From Capnocytophaga sp. ARDL2 (GTDB lineage Bacteria > Bacteroidota > Bacteroidia > Flavobacteriales > Flavobacteriaceae): DNA of 64,000 nucleotides. Numbering within the stretch: the stretch's first letter is position 1; each line of letters opens with the position of its first letter. The notes under the pieces are model-generated. The model was not told the origin of the DNA and did not search any database. It saw only the letters and a program-made list of their open reading frames with translations. The position numbers were made by a program, and so were the translations under genes. Below, one piece after another: positions 39,401 to 46,968 of this stretch. Location of the stretch: the NCBI RefSeq assembly GCF_041530365.1, contig NZ_CP168034.1, forward strand, positions 124,001 through 188,000, written 5' to 3'.

Positions 39401-39847
39401 GAAATCACAGAAAACCAATCGGAAAATTATGGGGTAAAAAATTATCAGTTGCAAACACATTATTTTCAGCCCAAGGCAACTTATATTTCGGATAAAAACA
39501 CGAGAATGAGCCTTTTTTACAAATGGAATGCGAGTAGCAATTCTATGGGCGAAGAACAATTGAACCAACATCAATTGGGAATGGAAGTGCAACATCAAAC
39601 CGCTTCAAAATTTTCGTTGCAATTGCAATACACCTATTTTAGCAATCGTTTTGACGGACAATCACATTCGGCGGTTGCCTATCAAATGATGCAAGGATTA
39701 CAACCGGGCAACAACAGCACTTGGCGTATGCTATTACAGAAAAACATCACCAAATACCTTGAGGCTAATATACAATACCACGGAAGAAAATCTCCCAATA
39801 TTCCAGCAGTACACACAGGAAGTGTACAATTGCGAGCGTTTTTTTAG
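36461..39847 (+). CDS. Large outer-membrane beta-barrel protein, function unknown
   Basis: 1128 residues. After a signal peptide (MRNGIFILFMLLVSCMYAQ) the N-terminal third alternates beta strands with repeated 'GDN' type turns, including DLQIVGKLSETVNLRASIQD, LNFQKKVQGIYGGGDFSWGD and VFVNGKLLERGENKDYVIDY followed by NAGEIRFT. The last block resembles repeats in SprA-like type IX translocon proteins. The remaining two thirds are amphipathic strands rich in Gln, His and aromatic residues, ending in an aromatic-terminated strand (TGSVQLRAFF), as in outer-membrane barrels. It is much shorter than true SprA (over 2,000 residues). Function is not assigned. Confidence 0.7.
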   Translation: MRNGIFILFMLLVSCMYAQHHPLLRQVTVYNDYPEFVFDSLPINPKGWELRHRQLPFPHEKFTLDPKKSSIFFTETGEDTLQLSYYALPDFLTTNYSLYDKNRVVADSEGVRLTLAPKRDLSAYKPFDGLQTQGNISRAITIGNQQNLVTTSRLDLQIVGKLSETVNLRASIQDDNSPLQNGGYSQKIDEFDQIFIELYGSDWRVRGGDLLVENRKSSFLNFQKKVQGIYGGGDFSWGDNNRLKVETAAALVRGQYAKSEFVGIEGNQGPYKLKGQQNQLYILVVSGSERVFVNGKLLERGENKDYVIDYNAGEIRFTSLFPIMGEMRIVVEYQYAERSYTRFFGYGNTEFSNDKWRAYTSVFTETDIKNQPLQQQLSPEQIAVLQEAGNDPNKMFALSAVVEPYSENKILYRKIEQGTEVYFEYSNNPEDPLYQVSFSFVGQNRGDYILESSMAVGKIYRYIAPINGEKQGDYAPMIQLTAPAKHTIFATGVGYQSSENSEINLEWAISNRDANLFSTIDDFQNKGQAMQLKFHQYFPSAWQWKLKVQSQYVQERFSPIERLNNIEFQRDWDIFDVKGNRILSEIELSANPKENQSFLYKLEHLHFENTYNGWRNSLQFNWHTTQFQNTVSAQWIEASTTADKTQIIRANSLHQYQKNQWKTGVKSEAEVYKIENKTDRIFNPRSIQYWQAQAFVAKGDSAKTHIELGYILRKNDSLYDYRLQPSTQAQNWYTRAVPIKNKQTQLSLFVNYRTTQHLHHDLPNEHTINSRIQYQTRWFKEALQWQTLYETSSGNVALQEFSYIQVEPGLGTHQWIDYNENGIQELEEFEPAAFPDLAIYIRMMLPNQNYLPTHQRKISQSISLQFSRFQNEKDWKRILSKFYLQSHLIAEKHYNKNQGIKTLQPFHNAEEGLVSMNQSFRNSLFFNRGKQQHTTVYSFINNRLATINPFGKTQTATQSHQLQYAHLLKKTYLLESIAAIEITENQSENYGVKNYQLQTHYFQPKATYISDKNTRMSLFYKWNASSNSMGEEQLNQHQLGMEVQHQTASKFSLQLQYTYFSNRFDGQSHSAVAYQMMQGLQPGNNSTWRMLLQKNITKYLEANIQYHGRKSPNIPAVHTGSVQLRAFF

Positions 39848-39849
39848 CG

Positions 39850-40019
39850 ATATATTATGATCCTGATATTTTCAAAAATATTTCCCAAGACAGTTTGCAT
39901 CTCTATGGTGAATTTGAAGGAACATTGACTCTAAAACCATTTGAAAATAAAACTAAAACCTTTAAAAATGGTAAGTTTAAAGTGCCTTTGTTTAGAGTAG
40001 AACCAGATTCAAAATGGTA
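39850..40019 (+). pseudogene. C-terminal relic of a small protein
   Basis: An open frame without a start codon directly after the barrel gene reads AIYYDPDIFKNISQDSLHLY, GEFEGTLTLKPFENKTKTFK and NGKFKVPLFRVEPDSKW to a stop at 40017-40019. It reads like the tail of a small lipoprotein-like protein. No start and no upstream half remain, so it is called a fragment. Confidence 0.35.
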
Positions 40020-40027
40020 AAACAACA

Positions 40028-40058
40028 AAAAACATCGCCTATTGGGCGATGTTTTTTT
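40028..40058. terminator. Terminator between convergent genes
   Basis: AAACATCGCC tatt GGGCGATGTTTTTTT, a 9-10 base stem with a short loop. Its left flank is A-rich, so it can serve both strands (barrel gene side and S41 protease side). Confidence 0.85.
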
Positions 40059-40101
40059 GGTTATTATAACATTCTTAATACTTTGTACTCAACACTCCCC
40101 T

Positions 40102-41679
40102 CTACCTCTTCACTACTTTATCAATCATTTGGTCTTGGGTGAGCATCCAACTGTAATATTCTTTGTCTGAAAACAATTGATTGATGTATTCGGCAGCAAG
40201 GTAAAACAGAATACGATCTTTGTGTTTATCAAGGTTGAAAGTCAGACCACTTTCTTTCAGATAAACTTTTAATTCATTGAAATACTTTGAATTTTTGTAA
40301 ATTAATTCAGCTATTTCAAGATATTTTTTCTTTTCCAAATACGCTCGTTCTTTTTCAATTTGTTCGAAAACATAATAACTCACCAAAGAGGTTTTCATTA
40401 ATAGCTGAATCGCATCTTCGCCGTGTTTGGTAAAAGATTCTACATAAATATCGGGTACAATTCCTCCTCCTCCATAGACAATTTTTCCTTTTTTGGTCTT
40501 GAATTTCAAACTGTCATCGATATAGCGTTTGTCTGTATCGTACAATTCTCCGTGTACAAAACGCTGAGAAAGTTCAGCCGAATATTTATTGTTGTATTCC
40601 TTATAAGGCTTTTGAATCGAACGCCCCGATGGTGTAAAATACCTCGCCACGGTAAGGCGTACTGCCGATCCATCACCCAAAGTCATTTCTCTCTGTACCA
40701 ATCCCTTTCCATACGAGCGACGACCGATGATAGTTCCTCTGTCGTTGTCCTGAATAGCTCCTGCAATGATTTCGCTGGCAGAGGCTGTATTTTCATTGAT
40801 GAGTATATACAATTTTCCTTGCGTAAACAAACCTTTGGAAGAGGCAATTGTGATTTTTGCATTTCCTTGTTTATTGATGGTTTTTACGATTGTATCGTTT
40901 TTATCGAGGAATTGATTGGCAATTTTTACCGCAGGTTCTACATAGCCTCCGGTATTATCGCGTAAATCCAATACCAACGAATTGATTTGTTCTTTGGTCA
41001 GTGCTTTTAACGATTGCTCAAATTCCGTATAGGTAGTTTCTGAAAAACGGTTGATCTTGATATACCCCAACGAATCATTGATTTTCAAGCCCGCATCCAC
41101 ACTTTTGATAGGCACTTCATCACGTTTGAGATGTACATCAAAAGTTTCTTTATTTTTCTTGCGGAATATTTTCATCGAAACTGACGAATTTCGCTGACCT
41201 TTAAGCAATGCCACAATTGAATCATTGGAAAACGAACCATCAGCAATGGAGTTACCATTTACTTGCAATATGCGATCACCTGCTTTCAGACCTGCTTTGG
41301 CAGAAGGACCACCTTCCAAAGGTTTTACAATTGCCAAAGTATCGTTGAGCATATAGTAATTGATCCCAATACCTACAAAACTTCCCTTCATCAAGTTTTG
41401 CGTATCTTCGATTTCGCTTTTGCTGATGTAGGTAGAATGAGGATCGAGTTGAGATAAAATATTATTGACTGTCAAATCGATAATCGAATCGGTATTGACA
41501 TTGTCCACATATTCTTTTTCGATAAGTTTGAGTAGTTTTTCAATTTTAGTATTTCGTAAATTGGATTTTGCTTGAATTTTTGAGTAGTACTTAAATCCAA
41601 AAAATCCTATAAAAATCCCTAAAAAGAGTCCAACAAACAAAGTGGGAGCAAAGTAATTTCTATTCATAGGCAACATCAA
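40102..41679 (-). CDS. S41-family C-terminal processing peptidase (CtpA-like)
   Basis: 525 residues. An N-terminal membrane anchor (YFAPTLFVGLFLGIFIGFFG) is followed by a PDZ domain (about residues 85-170; GSFVGIGINYYMLND, GGPSAKAGLKAGDRILQVNG) and the S41 protease core: SLVLDLRDNTGGYVEPAVKI, the nucleophile Ser in ENTASASEIIAGAI and the general-base Lys in SYGKGLVQ. These periplasmic proteases trim or degrade proteins with hydrophobic C-termini. The first ATG (41679) overlaps the comEB stop by 4 bases; a second Met (MNRNYF) is also possible. Confidence 0.92.
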   Translation of the reverse strand: MMLPMNRNYFAPTLFVGLFLGIFIGFFGFKYYSKIQAKSNLRNTKIEKLLKLIEKEYVDNVNTDSIIDLTVNNILSQLDPHSTYISKSEIEDTQNLMKGSFVGIGINYYMLNDTLAIVKPLEGGPSAKAGLKAGDRILQVNGNSIADGSFSNDSIVALLKGQRNSSVSMKIFRKKNKETFDVHLKRDEVPIKSVDAGLKINDSLGYIKINRFSETTYTEFEQSLKALTKEQINSLVLDLRDNTGGYVEPAVKIANQFLDKNDTIVKTINKQGNAKITIASSKGLFTQGKLYILINENTASASEIIAGAIQDNDRGTIIGRRSYGKGLVQREMTLGDGSAVRLTVARYFTPSGRSIQKPYKEYNNKYSAELSQRFVHGELYDTDKRYIDDSLKFKTKKGKIVYGGGGIVPDIYVESFTKHGEDAIQLLMKTSLVSYYVFEQIEKERAYLEKKKYLEIAELIYKNSKYFNELKVYLKESGLTFNLDKHKDRILFYLAAEYINQLFSDKEYYSWMLTQDQMIDKVVKR

Positions 41680-42113
41680 TCTAATTGTGAAATTTGCATT
41701 ACCTCTACCCCTGCTTTTTGCAAAAAGTCGATACCAGCATTGTCTTTATAATTGTCCATATACACCACACGCACGATGCCTGCTTGTAAAATCAATTTGC
41801 TACAATCTTTGCAAGGAGAAGTCGTGATATAAAGCGTCGCATCCATACACGACTGAGTGGATTTGGACACTTTGAGTATGGCATTGGCTTCGGCGTGCAA
41901 CACATACCATTTGGTTACGCCATTATCGTCTTCACAGCAGTTTTCAAAACCAGAGGGCGTACCGTTGTATCCATCAGAAATGATGGTACCATTTTTTACG
42001 ATGATTGCACCTACTTTTCTGCGTGTACAATACGAGAGTTTTGCCCATTCAAGGGCAATGCGTAAATAGGCTTTGTCGTACCTGGCTATTTTTGTTTCAT
42101 TCAGATGACTCAT
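41676..42113 (-). CDS. Deoxycytidylate deaminase
   Basis: 145 residues of the zinc-dependent CDA fold. The zinc site is HAEANAIL (His and catalytic Glu, about residues 74-81) plus PCKDCSKLI (both Cys, about residues 102-110). LSYCTRRKVGAIIVKNGTII and SDGYNGTPSGFENCCED are typical of ComEB-type dCMP deaminases, which make dUMP for thymidylate synthesis. It overlaps the downstream S41 protease by 4 bases, so the two are translationally coupled though functionally unrelated. Confidence 0.93.
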   Translation of the reverse strand: MSHLNETKIARYDKAYLRIALEWAKLSYCTRRKVGAIIVKNGTIISDGYNGTPSGFENCCEDDNGVTKWYVLHAEANAILKVSKSTQSCMDATLYITTSPCKDCSKLILQAGIVRVVYMDNYKDNAGIDFLQKAGVEVMQISQLD

Positions 42114-42447
42114 GTGAGCAGTTGCACTATAAAAATTCGGTGCTAAATTACGGATATATTGCGTTTTTCGTGATTTTTTTTGATATTTTTTTCAACAGAT
42201 TTTTAAACTATTTTCAAAGAGGTGGAGTAGGTTAAATTTTTCACCACATGGTCCCGATAATTATCCGAACACACAAGAAACATAGAAATAACTTTGCGAT
42301 TATTTTAGACGCTCCGTTTTTTATAGAAAACATAGAATAAACTTTGACAAAGTCTTATACAAAAAACAGAAATTCTATTCACAAAAATTTCACTATTTTC
42401 ATTTTTTTTATTATTATTGCAATATCTAATTTATAATACATATTAAC
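42114..42447. repeat. Intergenic region with reversed GCGTCTA/ACATAG repeat
   Basis: No gene is seen. From about 42243 it contains 'CACCACATGG', 'AGAAACATAGAAATAACTTT', and 'TTTTAGACGCTCCGTTTTTT' followed by ATAGAAAACATAG. The last is the reverse complement of the element at about 58050 (CTATGTTTTCTCTAAAAAGC then GGAGCGTCTAA), so the two loci carry the same repeat in opposite orientation. 'CCCGATAATTATCCGA' within it is an imperfect palindrome. Confidence 0.55.
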
Positions 42448-42801
42448 ATGAAAAAATTCAAACTTTTCACATTAGCTGTATTATTAATAGGATTGTACAG
42501 CTGCAACGAGCAATCATAAACGATTGCCGAATCGACAACTACACAGGCGATGAAAAAAGCCAAGGCTTCTGAGCCTATTGAAGTGACTAATTTCAGAAAC
42601 AAAATCAAAGAAATTGCAAAATCGCAACAAGACTATTCTGATGCTGAAAAATCAAAATAGCTATACGAGGTTGCAAAAGATTTGATTGATGTGTATGGAA
42701 TGCCTTCCAACACCGATGTTCCTAAAGAAATTACTACCAACGAAGAGAAAGTAGCGTATTTAGGATTTGTAAAATTTACCGAACTTATTAAAAACAGATG
42801 A
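42448..42801 (+). pseudogene. Lipoprotein gene with two in-frame stop codons
   Basis: One uninterrupted frame of 118 codons from ATG to TGA: a lipoprotein signal (KKFKLFTLAVLLIGLYSCNE, lipobox LYSC at residues 16-19), then TTTQAMKKAKASEPIEVTNF and LYEVAKDLIDVYGMPSNTDV, broken by TAA at 42517-42519 and TAG at 42658-42660. No frameshift is present. Its TGA overlaps the ATG of the next secreted gene, so both once formed an operon. No family recognised. Confidence 0.65.
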
Positions 42802-43319
42802 TTATGAAAAAGTTAGTATGTACCTTAGGAATGGCATTGGTAACTTTTTCCAGTGCGAATGCTACTACATTTGTGATTGAAAACAAATGTCATACGTATG
42901 TAACTATTTATACTATAAAAATCACCAAACCAGATTATCCAAGTTTGCACTTTTACCCAGGACCAAACAATATACATCATTTTATAGTAAACGGTAATAG
43001 TATTTTTGAAATATCGGACAACGATTCATCTAATAAACAATTTCCTTTTCTAAACCAATATCCTTTTGCAGGGTATGTAAACAGTGACAATGGAGGACAA
43101 GTAAATTTACCATTACCCTTTGCAACACAGAATGATCGTTACAAATTTAATTATATGAAATTTGTACTAAAAGGAGCTTATGAAGACGGTATTGGTACTT
43201 ATGGAACAAACGGAATTGATGGCGCAACAAAAACTGGCTATTTTTACGAACCAAATGGTGTTCAATACAATGTCACTTATACGAATCTTTTTGGTATGAG
43301 CTATTTTTTATTTGAATAA
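42798..43319 (+). CDS. Small secreted protein, function unknown
   Basis: 173 residues. It has a Sec signal peptide (MKKLVCTLGMALVTFSSANA, from the second Met at 42804), then a 150-residue mature part rich in aromatic residues, Asn and Gly (FYPGPNNIHHFIVNGNSIFE, YGTNGIDGATKTGYFYEPNG). The ending YTNLFGMSYFLFE suggests a beta fold. No motif is recognised. The first possible ATG overlaps the stop of the broken lipoprotein gene. Confidence 0.6.
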   Translation: MIMKKLVCTLGMALVTFSSANATTFVIENKCHTYVTIYTIKITKPDYPSLHFYPGPNNIHHFIVNGNSIFEISDNDSSNKQFPFLNQYPFAGYVNSDNGGQVNLPLPFATQNDRYKFNYMKFVLKGAYEDGIGTYGTNGIDGATKTGYFYEPNGVQYNVTYTNLFGMSYFLFE

Positions 43320-43328
43320 CTAATTACT

Positions 43329-43359
43329 CAAATAGCTGTACAATAGGTACAGCTATTTG
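43329..43359 (+). terminator. Long perfect hairpin without T-run
   Basis: CAAATAGCTGTAC (43329-43341) and GTACAGCTATTTG (43347-43359) pair perfectly over 13 bases with a 5-base loop, between two secreted-protein genes. No T-run follows, so it may be a terminator of another kind or an RNA-stability or processing element. Confidence 0.45.
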
Positions 43360-43378
43360 CCTCTAAACATCTATTATC

Positions 43379-45112
43379 ATGAAATTATTTTTACAATTTA
43401 TACTAATAGTTTACCCTGTTTTTACTTGTATATCGCAATCTCCAAACAATTTGCATTGGAGTGTAAAAAGCAATCAGAAAATACCTTTATCGTCTTTGCA
43501 TTTAACAACATTAGCAAACGACAGTTTGTTTTTCAAAAACATTGGAAATTCAAATAGAGTGAATGTAGCAATATTTCCTGATGGTTCAGAAAACACATTC
43601 CTCGAAATAGGCAATCCTAATACCACAACTATTGATTTGATTCATCGCTCAGCAAACAACAATTGGTATATATTGGGTTATACTTCTGAAACATCAAATT
43701 TCACCACACCTGGTGCGTTCAGAACAGAATTTGATTATAATCAAAACCCTATCCATTCAACTAATAATTATATTGCTAAATTTTCTTCCACTGGTCAATT
43801 AATTTGGTGTACCTATATTGATTTTTCATTTGAACAAGAATCTGGAGTTGGTAAAACCATATTGACAACCGATAGTAACGACAATGTATATTTTGTATCA
43901 CTTAAACCAAACGATGAAACCATAGAAAACTCCCCTTTTCAATCTACTGCAAATCCAGAAGACTATTTTTCTGAAAACAAAACTACAACCATCACAAAAC
44001 TTGATAGCAACGGACAATATGTTTGGAGCACTTTTTTTGGAATTCATCATACCGTTATTTCCAATCTAATAACCACATCCGATGGATTGATTGTAACAGG
44101 TTTTTTTATAAACTTAGATCAAGAAAACGGCATACCTGTTAGTAACCCAACATATTTTAGCACCACTGGAGCATATAAAGAAAATCCAAATATTAATAAT
44201 GCTGGGCTTTATCCTGCAAATACTTTTATAAATAAATTTAGTTTTGATGGTACAAGAATTTGGGGCACCTACTACGAAAAACAAATTCTATCTTCAGATG
44301 CTGATGACAATGGTATTTATTTACTTAGTTTTCCAGCACCTACAACAGACAATGCGTTTCTTTCTCAAGGAAATGGTGCGTATAGATTTGGAAAATTGAA
44401 TAGCGAAGGGACAGAACTGTTGTGGAGAACCTACCTTTCAAACAACACTTTTGAAAGTGATTATGTACATATACACAACAAATTTTCTTTAACTCCAGAT
44501 GGAAATATTTGGCTTATGGGCGAAACAGACAGTACAAACGGCATAGCAACTGACGATGCTTTTCAAACTGAAAAAGACGATACTTTTTCTTTCAATTTAT
44601 CCAATAGTGATGGCTATCATTTGTTACTCTCAAATGATGGAAGCACGGTATTGTACGCAACCTACTATGGAAATGACGGAAAAGATATGCCTCAACGCAT
44701 CGTCCCTTTTGAAAACGGATACTATTCAATAGACTATACATCAAACAATTCCAATCCCAACAATTTTATCACGATGGGAAGTCCGTTGGAAGAAGATGAA
44801 GACAATCCTGGTACTTACAAAGGAGTGGTCTATTCAAAATTTAGCAATACAGCTATGAGTATTCCTGAAAAAGTATTGAAAAAAGTACAAATACATCCCA
44901 ATCCTTTTGAAGATACAATCCAAATCTCGGGAGAACTCAATGATTTCAACAGAGCCATTGTATATAATATGAAAGGTCAGATACTCATAGAAACGAATAT
45001 TGATACAACAGATACACTTACAATTGATGGGTCAAAACTCCCATCGGGTGTATATTTGCTTACAATAGCCAATGAGCAACACAAACAAACCTATAGGATC
45101 GTGAAGAAGTAA
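43379..45112 (+). CDS. Secreted repeat protein with type IX sorting domain
   Basis: 577 residues. A signal peptide (LFLQFILIVYPVFTCISQ) is followed by beta-propeller-like repeats with the pattern 'ITKLDSNGQYVWSTFFG', 'IAKFSSTGQLIWCTYID', 'FGKLNSEGTELLWRTYL', as in SBBP-type repeat proteins. The last 70 residues form a Por secretion system C-terminal domain (type A): VQIHPNPFEDTIQISGEL, AIVYNMKGQILIE, LPSGVYLLTIANEQHKQTYR, then IVKK. It should be exported through the type IX system and end up on the surface or released. Binding target unknown. Confidence 0.8.
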   Translation: MKLFLQFILIVYPVFTCISQSPNNLHWSVKSNQKIPLSSLHLTTLANDSLFFKNIGNSNRVNVAIFPDGSENTFLEIGNPNTTTIDLIHRSANNNWYILGYTSETSNFTTPGAFRTEFDYNQNPIHSTNNYIAKFSSTGQLIWCTYIDFSFEQESGVGKTILTTDSNDNVYFVSLKPNDETIENSPFQSTANPEDYFSENKTTTITKLDSNGQYVWSTFFGIHHTVISNLITTSDGLIVTGFFINLDQENGIPVSNPTYFSTTGAYKENPNINNAGLYPANTFINKFSFDGTRIWGTYYEKQILSSDADDNGIYLLSFPAPTTDNAFLSQGNGAYRFGKLNSEGTELLWRTYLSNNTFESDYVHIHNKFSLTPDGNIWLMGETDSTNGIATDDAFQTEKDDTFSFNLSNSDGYHLLLSNDGSTVLYATYYGNDGKDMPQRIVPFENGYYSIDYTSNNSNPNNFITMGSPLEEDEDNPGTYKGVVYSKFSNTAMSIPEKVLKKVQIHPNPFEDTIQISGELNDFNRAIVYNMKGQILIETNIDTTDTLTIDGSKLPSGVYLLTIANEQHKQTYRIVKK

Positions 45113-45143
45113 AAAAGACAGAGCTTTTGGCTCTGTTTTTTTC
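45112..45143 (+). terminator. Terminator after the type IX-secreted protein gene
   Basis: ACAGAGC...GCTCTGT (7-base stem) followed by TTTTTTT, starting directly after the stop codon at 45110-45112. Confidence 0.8.
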
Positions 45144-45232
45144 CTTTTTTCTAAAAGTAAATAGCTAAAATGAAAGCACTTTGATTAGGTGTATTTCAGG
45201 AATTTAATGTAAATTTGAAGCAAACTTTTGAA

Positions 45233-46240
45233 ATGAAAAAAATAATCGAAACCGAATTGGTGAGTTTGGCTCACAAAATACTACAAATGAAAGACAGAGA
45301 GGACACCAAATCTTTGTTGCAACTCTCTTCTAAAATATACGACAAATTGTTGTTATTGAATTTTTATGAAGAAAATCAATACCGAATCAGTAATAAATTT
45401 ACCGAAGAAAGCATTGTGGCTCTGAGTGAAACTATCAGTCAAACGCCCCCTCCTCCTGTAATCAATGAATTGGAGGAAGTTAAGGAAGAGGAAATCTTAG
45501 AAGAAAACTACAATCCTAAAGAAACGAACACATCTTCTGAATCTGAAGAAAATAGCGAAAATATAGAAGAGATTGTTCAAGAAAACTCTTATTCTGCTAA
45601 ATATATACCTGAAAAAATTGAAGTAATTTCTTTAGAAGAAGAAACCAAAATTGCTCCTATAGAGGAAAACAACATACAAACACCGAACGTTTCGCCTGAG
45701 AACAATTCATTTTCACCTTCAGAAAATCAATTGCATATAAATGAGCCTTTTTCAACTAAAGAAGAACTTCCTCAATTTACCCCTGAAGAACAAAAACAGT
45801 TGGAACAGTTCAATGTCGTAATAGAAGACAGTAATATTTTAGAAATAGAATCGGTTTTCAATCCTGATGCATTTTTTGAAGAAGCTACCTCTATTGATAA
45901 AAAAGAAGAATTTTCTACTCCTACTTCAAAGATTGAAAATACTGTTGAAAAAACAGAATTAGGTCGCTCTATTCATACGCCTATTCACAAAACAATCAAT
46001 GATTCGTTCAACAAAAATATCGTCATCGGTCTAAACGACCGCATTGCTTTTGAAAAAAATCTATTCAACGGAAAGAGCGATGACCTCAACCGAGTGATTT
46101 CTCAACTCAACACTTTTGACACTTACCAAGAATCTATTGATTTTATTGAAGATTTGGTAAAACCAGATTTTAACTACTGGAAAGGGAAAGAAGAATACGA
46201 AGAACGATTGTTGGACTTGATAACTAAACGCTTTGTATAA
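45233..46240 (+). CDS. Acidic protein with conserved ends, upstream of rsmI; function unknown
   Basis: About 335 residues from the ATG at 45233. The N-terminal 55 residues are helical (IETELVSLAHKILQMKDRED, LLQLSSKIYDKLLLLNFYEE). A long Glu/Ser/Pro-rich linker, probably disordered, covers about residues 70-240. The C-terminus is again well ordered (NIVIGLNDRIAFEKNLFNGK, DLNRVISQLNTFDTYQESID, FDYW-like KPDFNYWKGKEEYEERLLDL). I recall similar proteins in this position before rsmI in Flavobacteria, without a known role. It ends 2 bases before rsmI. A TAAATTTG box at 45210-45217 gives a leader of about 10 bases. Confidence 0.75.
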   Translation: MKKIIETELVSLAHKILQMKDREDTKSLLQLSSKIYDKLLLLNFYEENQYRISNKFTEESIVALSETISQTPPPPVINELEEVKEEEILEENYNPKETNTSSESEENSENIEEIVQENSYSAKYIPEKIEVISLEEETKIAPIEENNIQTPNVSPENNSFSPSENQLHINEPFSTKEELPQFTPEEQKQLEQFNVVIEDSNILEIESVFNPDAFFEEATSIDKKEEFSTPTSKIENTVEKTELGRSIHTPIHKTINDSFNKNIVIGLNDRIAFEKNLFNGKSDDLNRVISQLNTFDTYQESIDFIEDLVKPDFNYWKGKEEYEERLLDLITKRFV

Positions 46241-46242
46241 TT

Positions 46243-46938
46243 ATGGCTAAACTATATATCGTCCCAACGCCCATCGGCAACCTCGAAGACATGACCTTTC
46301 GTGCTATTCGCGTGTTGAAAGAGGTAGATTTGATACTGGCAGAAGACACACGAACTAGTGGAAAGTTGCTCAAACATTTTGAAATTTTGACTCCAATGAC
46401 GAGTCATCACAAATACAACGAACATCAAACCACCGAACAAGTGGTCAACAAAATACTCTCTGGGCAAAACATCGCTTTGATTTCTGATGCAGGTACGCCT
46501 GCTATCTCAGACCCAGGTTTTTTATTGACCCGAGCGTGTGTAGAAAATGGTGTGGATATTGAATGCCTGCCTGGTGCTACTGCTTTTGTTCCTGCCTTGG
46601 TAAACAGCGGATTGCCCAACGACAAATTTGTTTTTGAGGGTTTTCTCCCAGACAAAAAAGGAAGACAAACTCGATTTCTTGCACTTGCGGAAGAGATGCG
46701 AACTATGATTTTGTATGTATCGCCTCACAAAATCGAAAAAACGCTACAAGAAGTGGTTCAATATTTTGGTGCTGAACGTAGAGTTTCGCTCACTCGCGAA
46801 ATCAGTAAACTACACGAAGAAACCCTGAGAGGTACAGCAGAACAAGTACTTAGTATTATAAAAAACAAACCTCCTAAAGGCGAAATGGTATTGGTCGTAG
46901 CAGGGAAAGAAAAAGAAAAGAAAAACACAGGTAAATAA
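46243..46938 (+). CDS. rsmI: 16S rRNA (cytidine1402-2'-O)-methyltransferase RsmI
   Basis: 231 residues of the tetrapyrrole-methylase-like fold: KLYIVPTPIGNLEDMTFRAI at the N-terminus, LILAEDTRTSGKLLKHF, IALISDAGTPAISDPGFLL (SAM-binding GTPxxxDPG), ECLPGATAFVPALVNSGLPN, and FEGFLPDKKGRQTRF. It methylates the ribose of C1402 in the P site. It is slightly shorter than the E. coli protein because the C-terminal extension is absent. It ends at a bidirectional terminator. Confidence 0.96.
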   Translation: MAKLYIVPTPIGNLEDMTFRAIRVLKEVDLILAEDTRTSGKLLKHFEILTPMTSHHKYNEHQTTEQVVNKILSGQNIALISDAGTPAISDPGFLLTRACVENGVDIECLPGATAFVPALVNSGLPNDKFVFEGFLPDKKGRQTRFLALAEEMRTMILYVSPHKIEKTLQEVVQYFGAERRVSLTREISKLHEETLRGTAEQVLSIIKNKPPKGEMVLVVAGKEKEKKNTGK

Positions 46939-46968
46939 AAAAAAAGAGGCTTTTCGCCTCTTTTTTTA
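46937..46968. terminator. Bidirectional terminator between rsmI and pdxA
   Basis: AAAAAGAGGC ttttc GCCTCTTTTTTT: an 8-base stem with A-rich and T-rich flanks placed exactly between the converging rsmI and pdxA stop codons. Confidence 0.85.
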
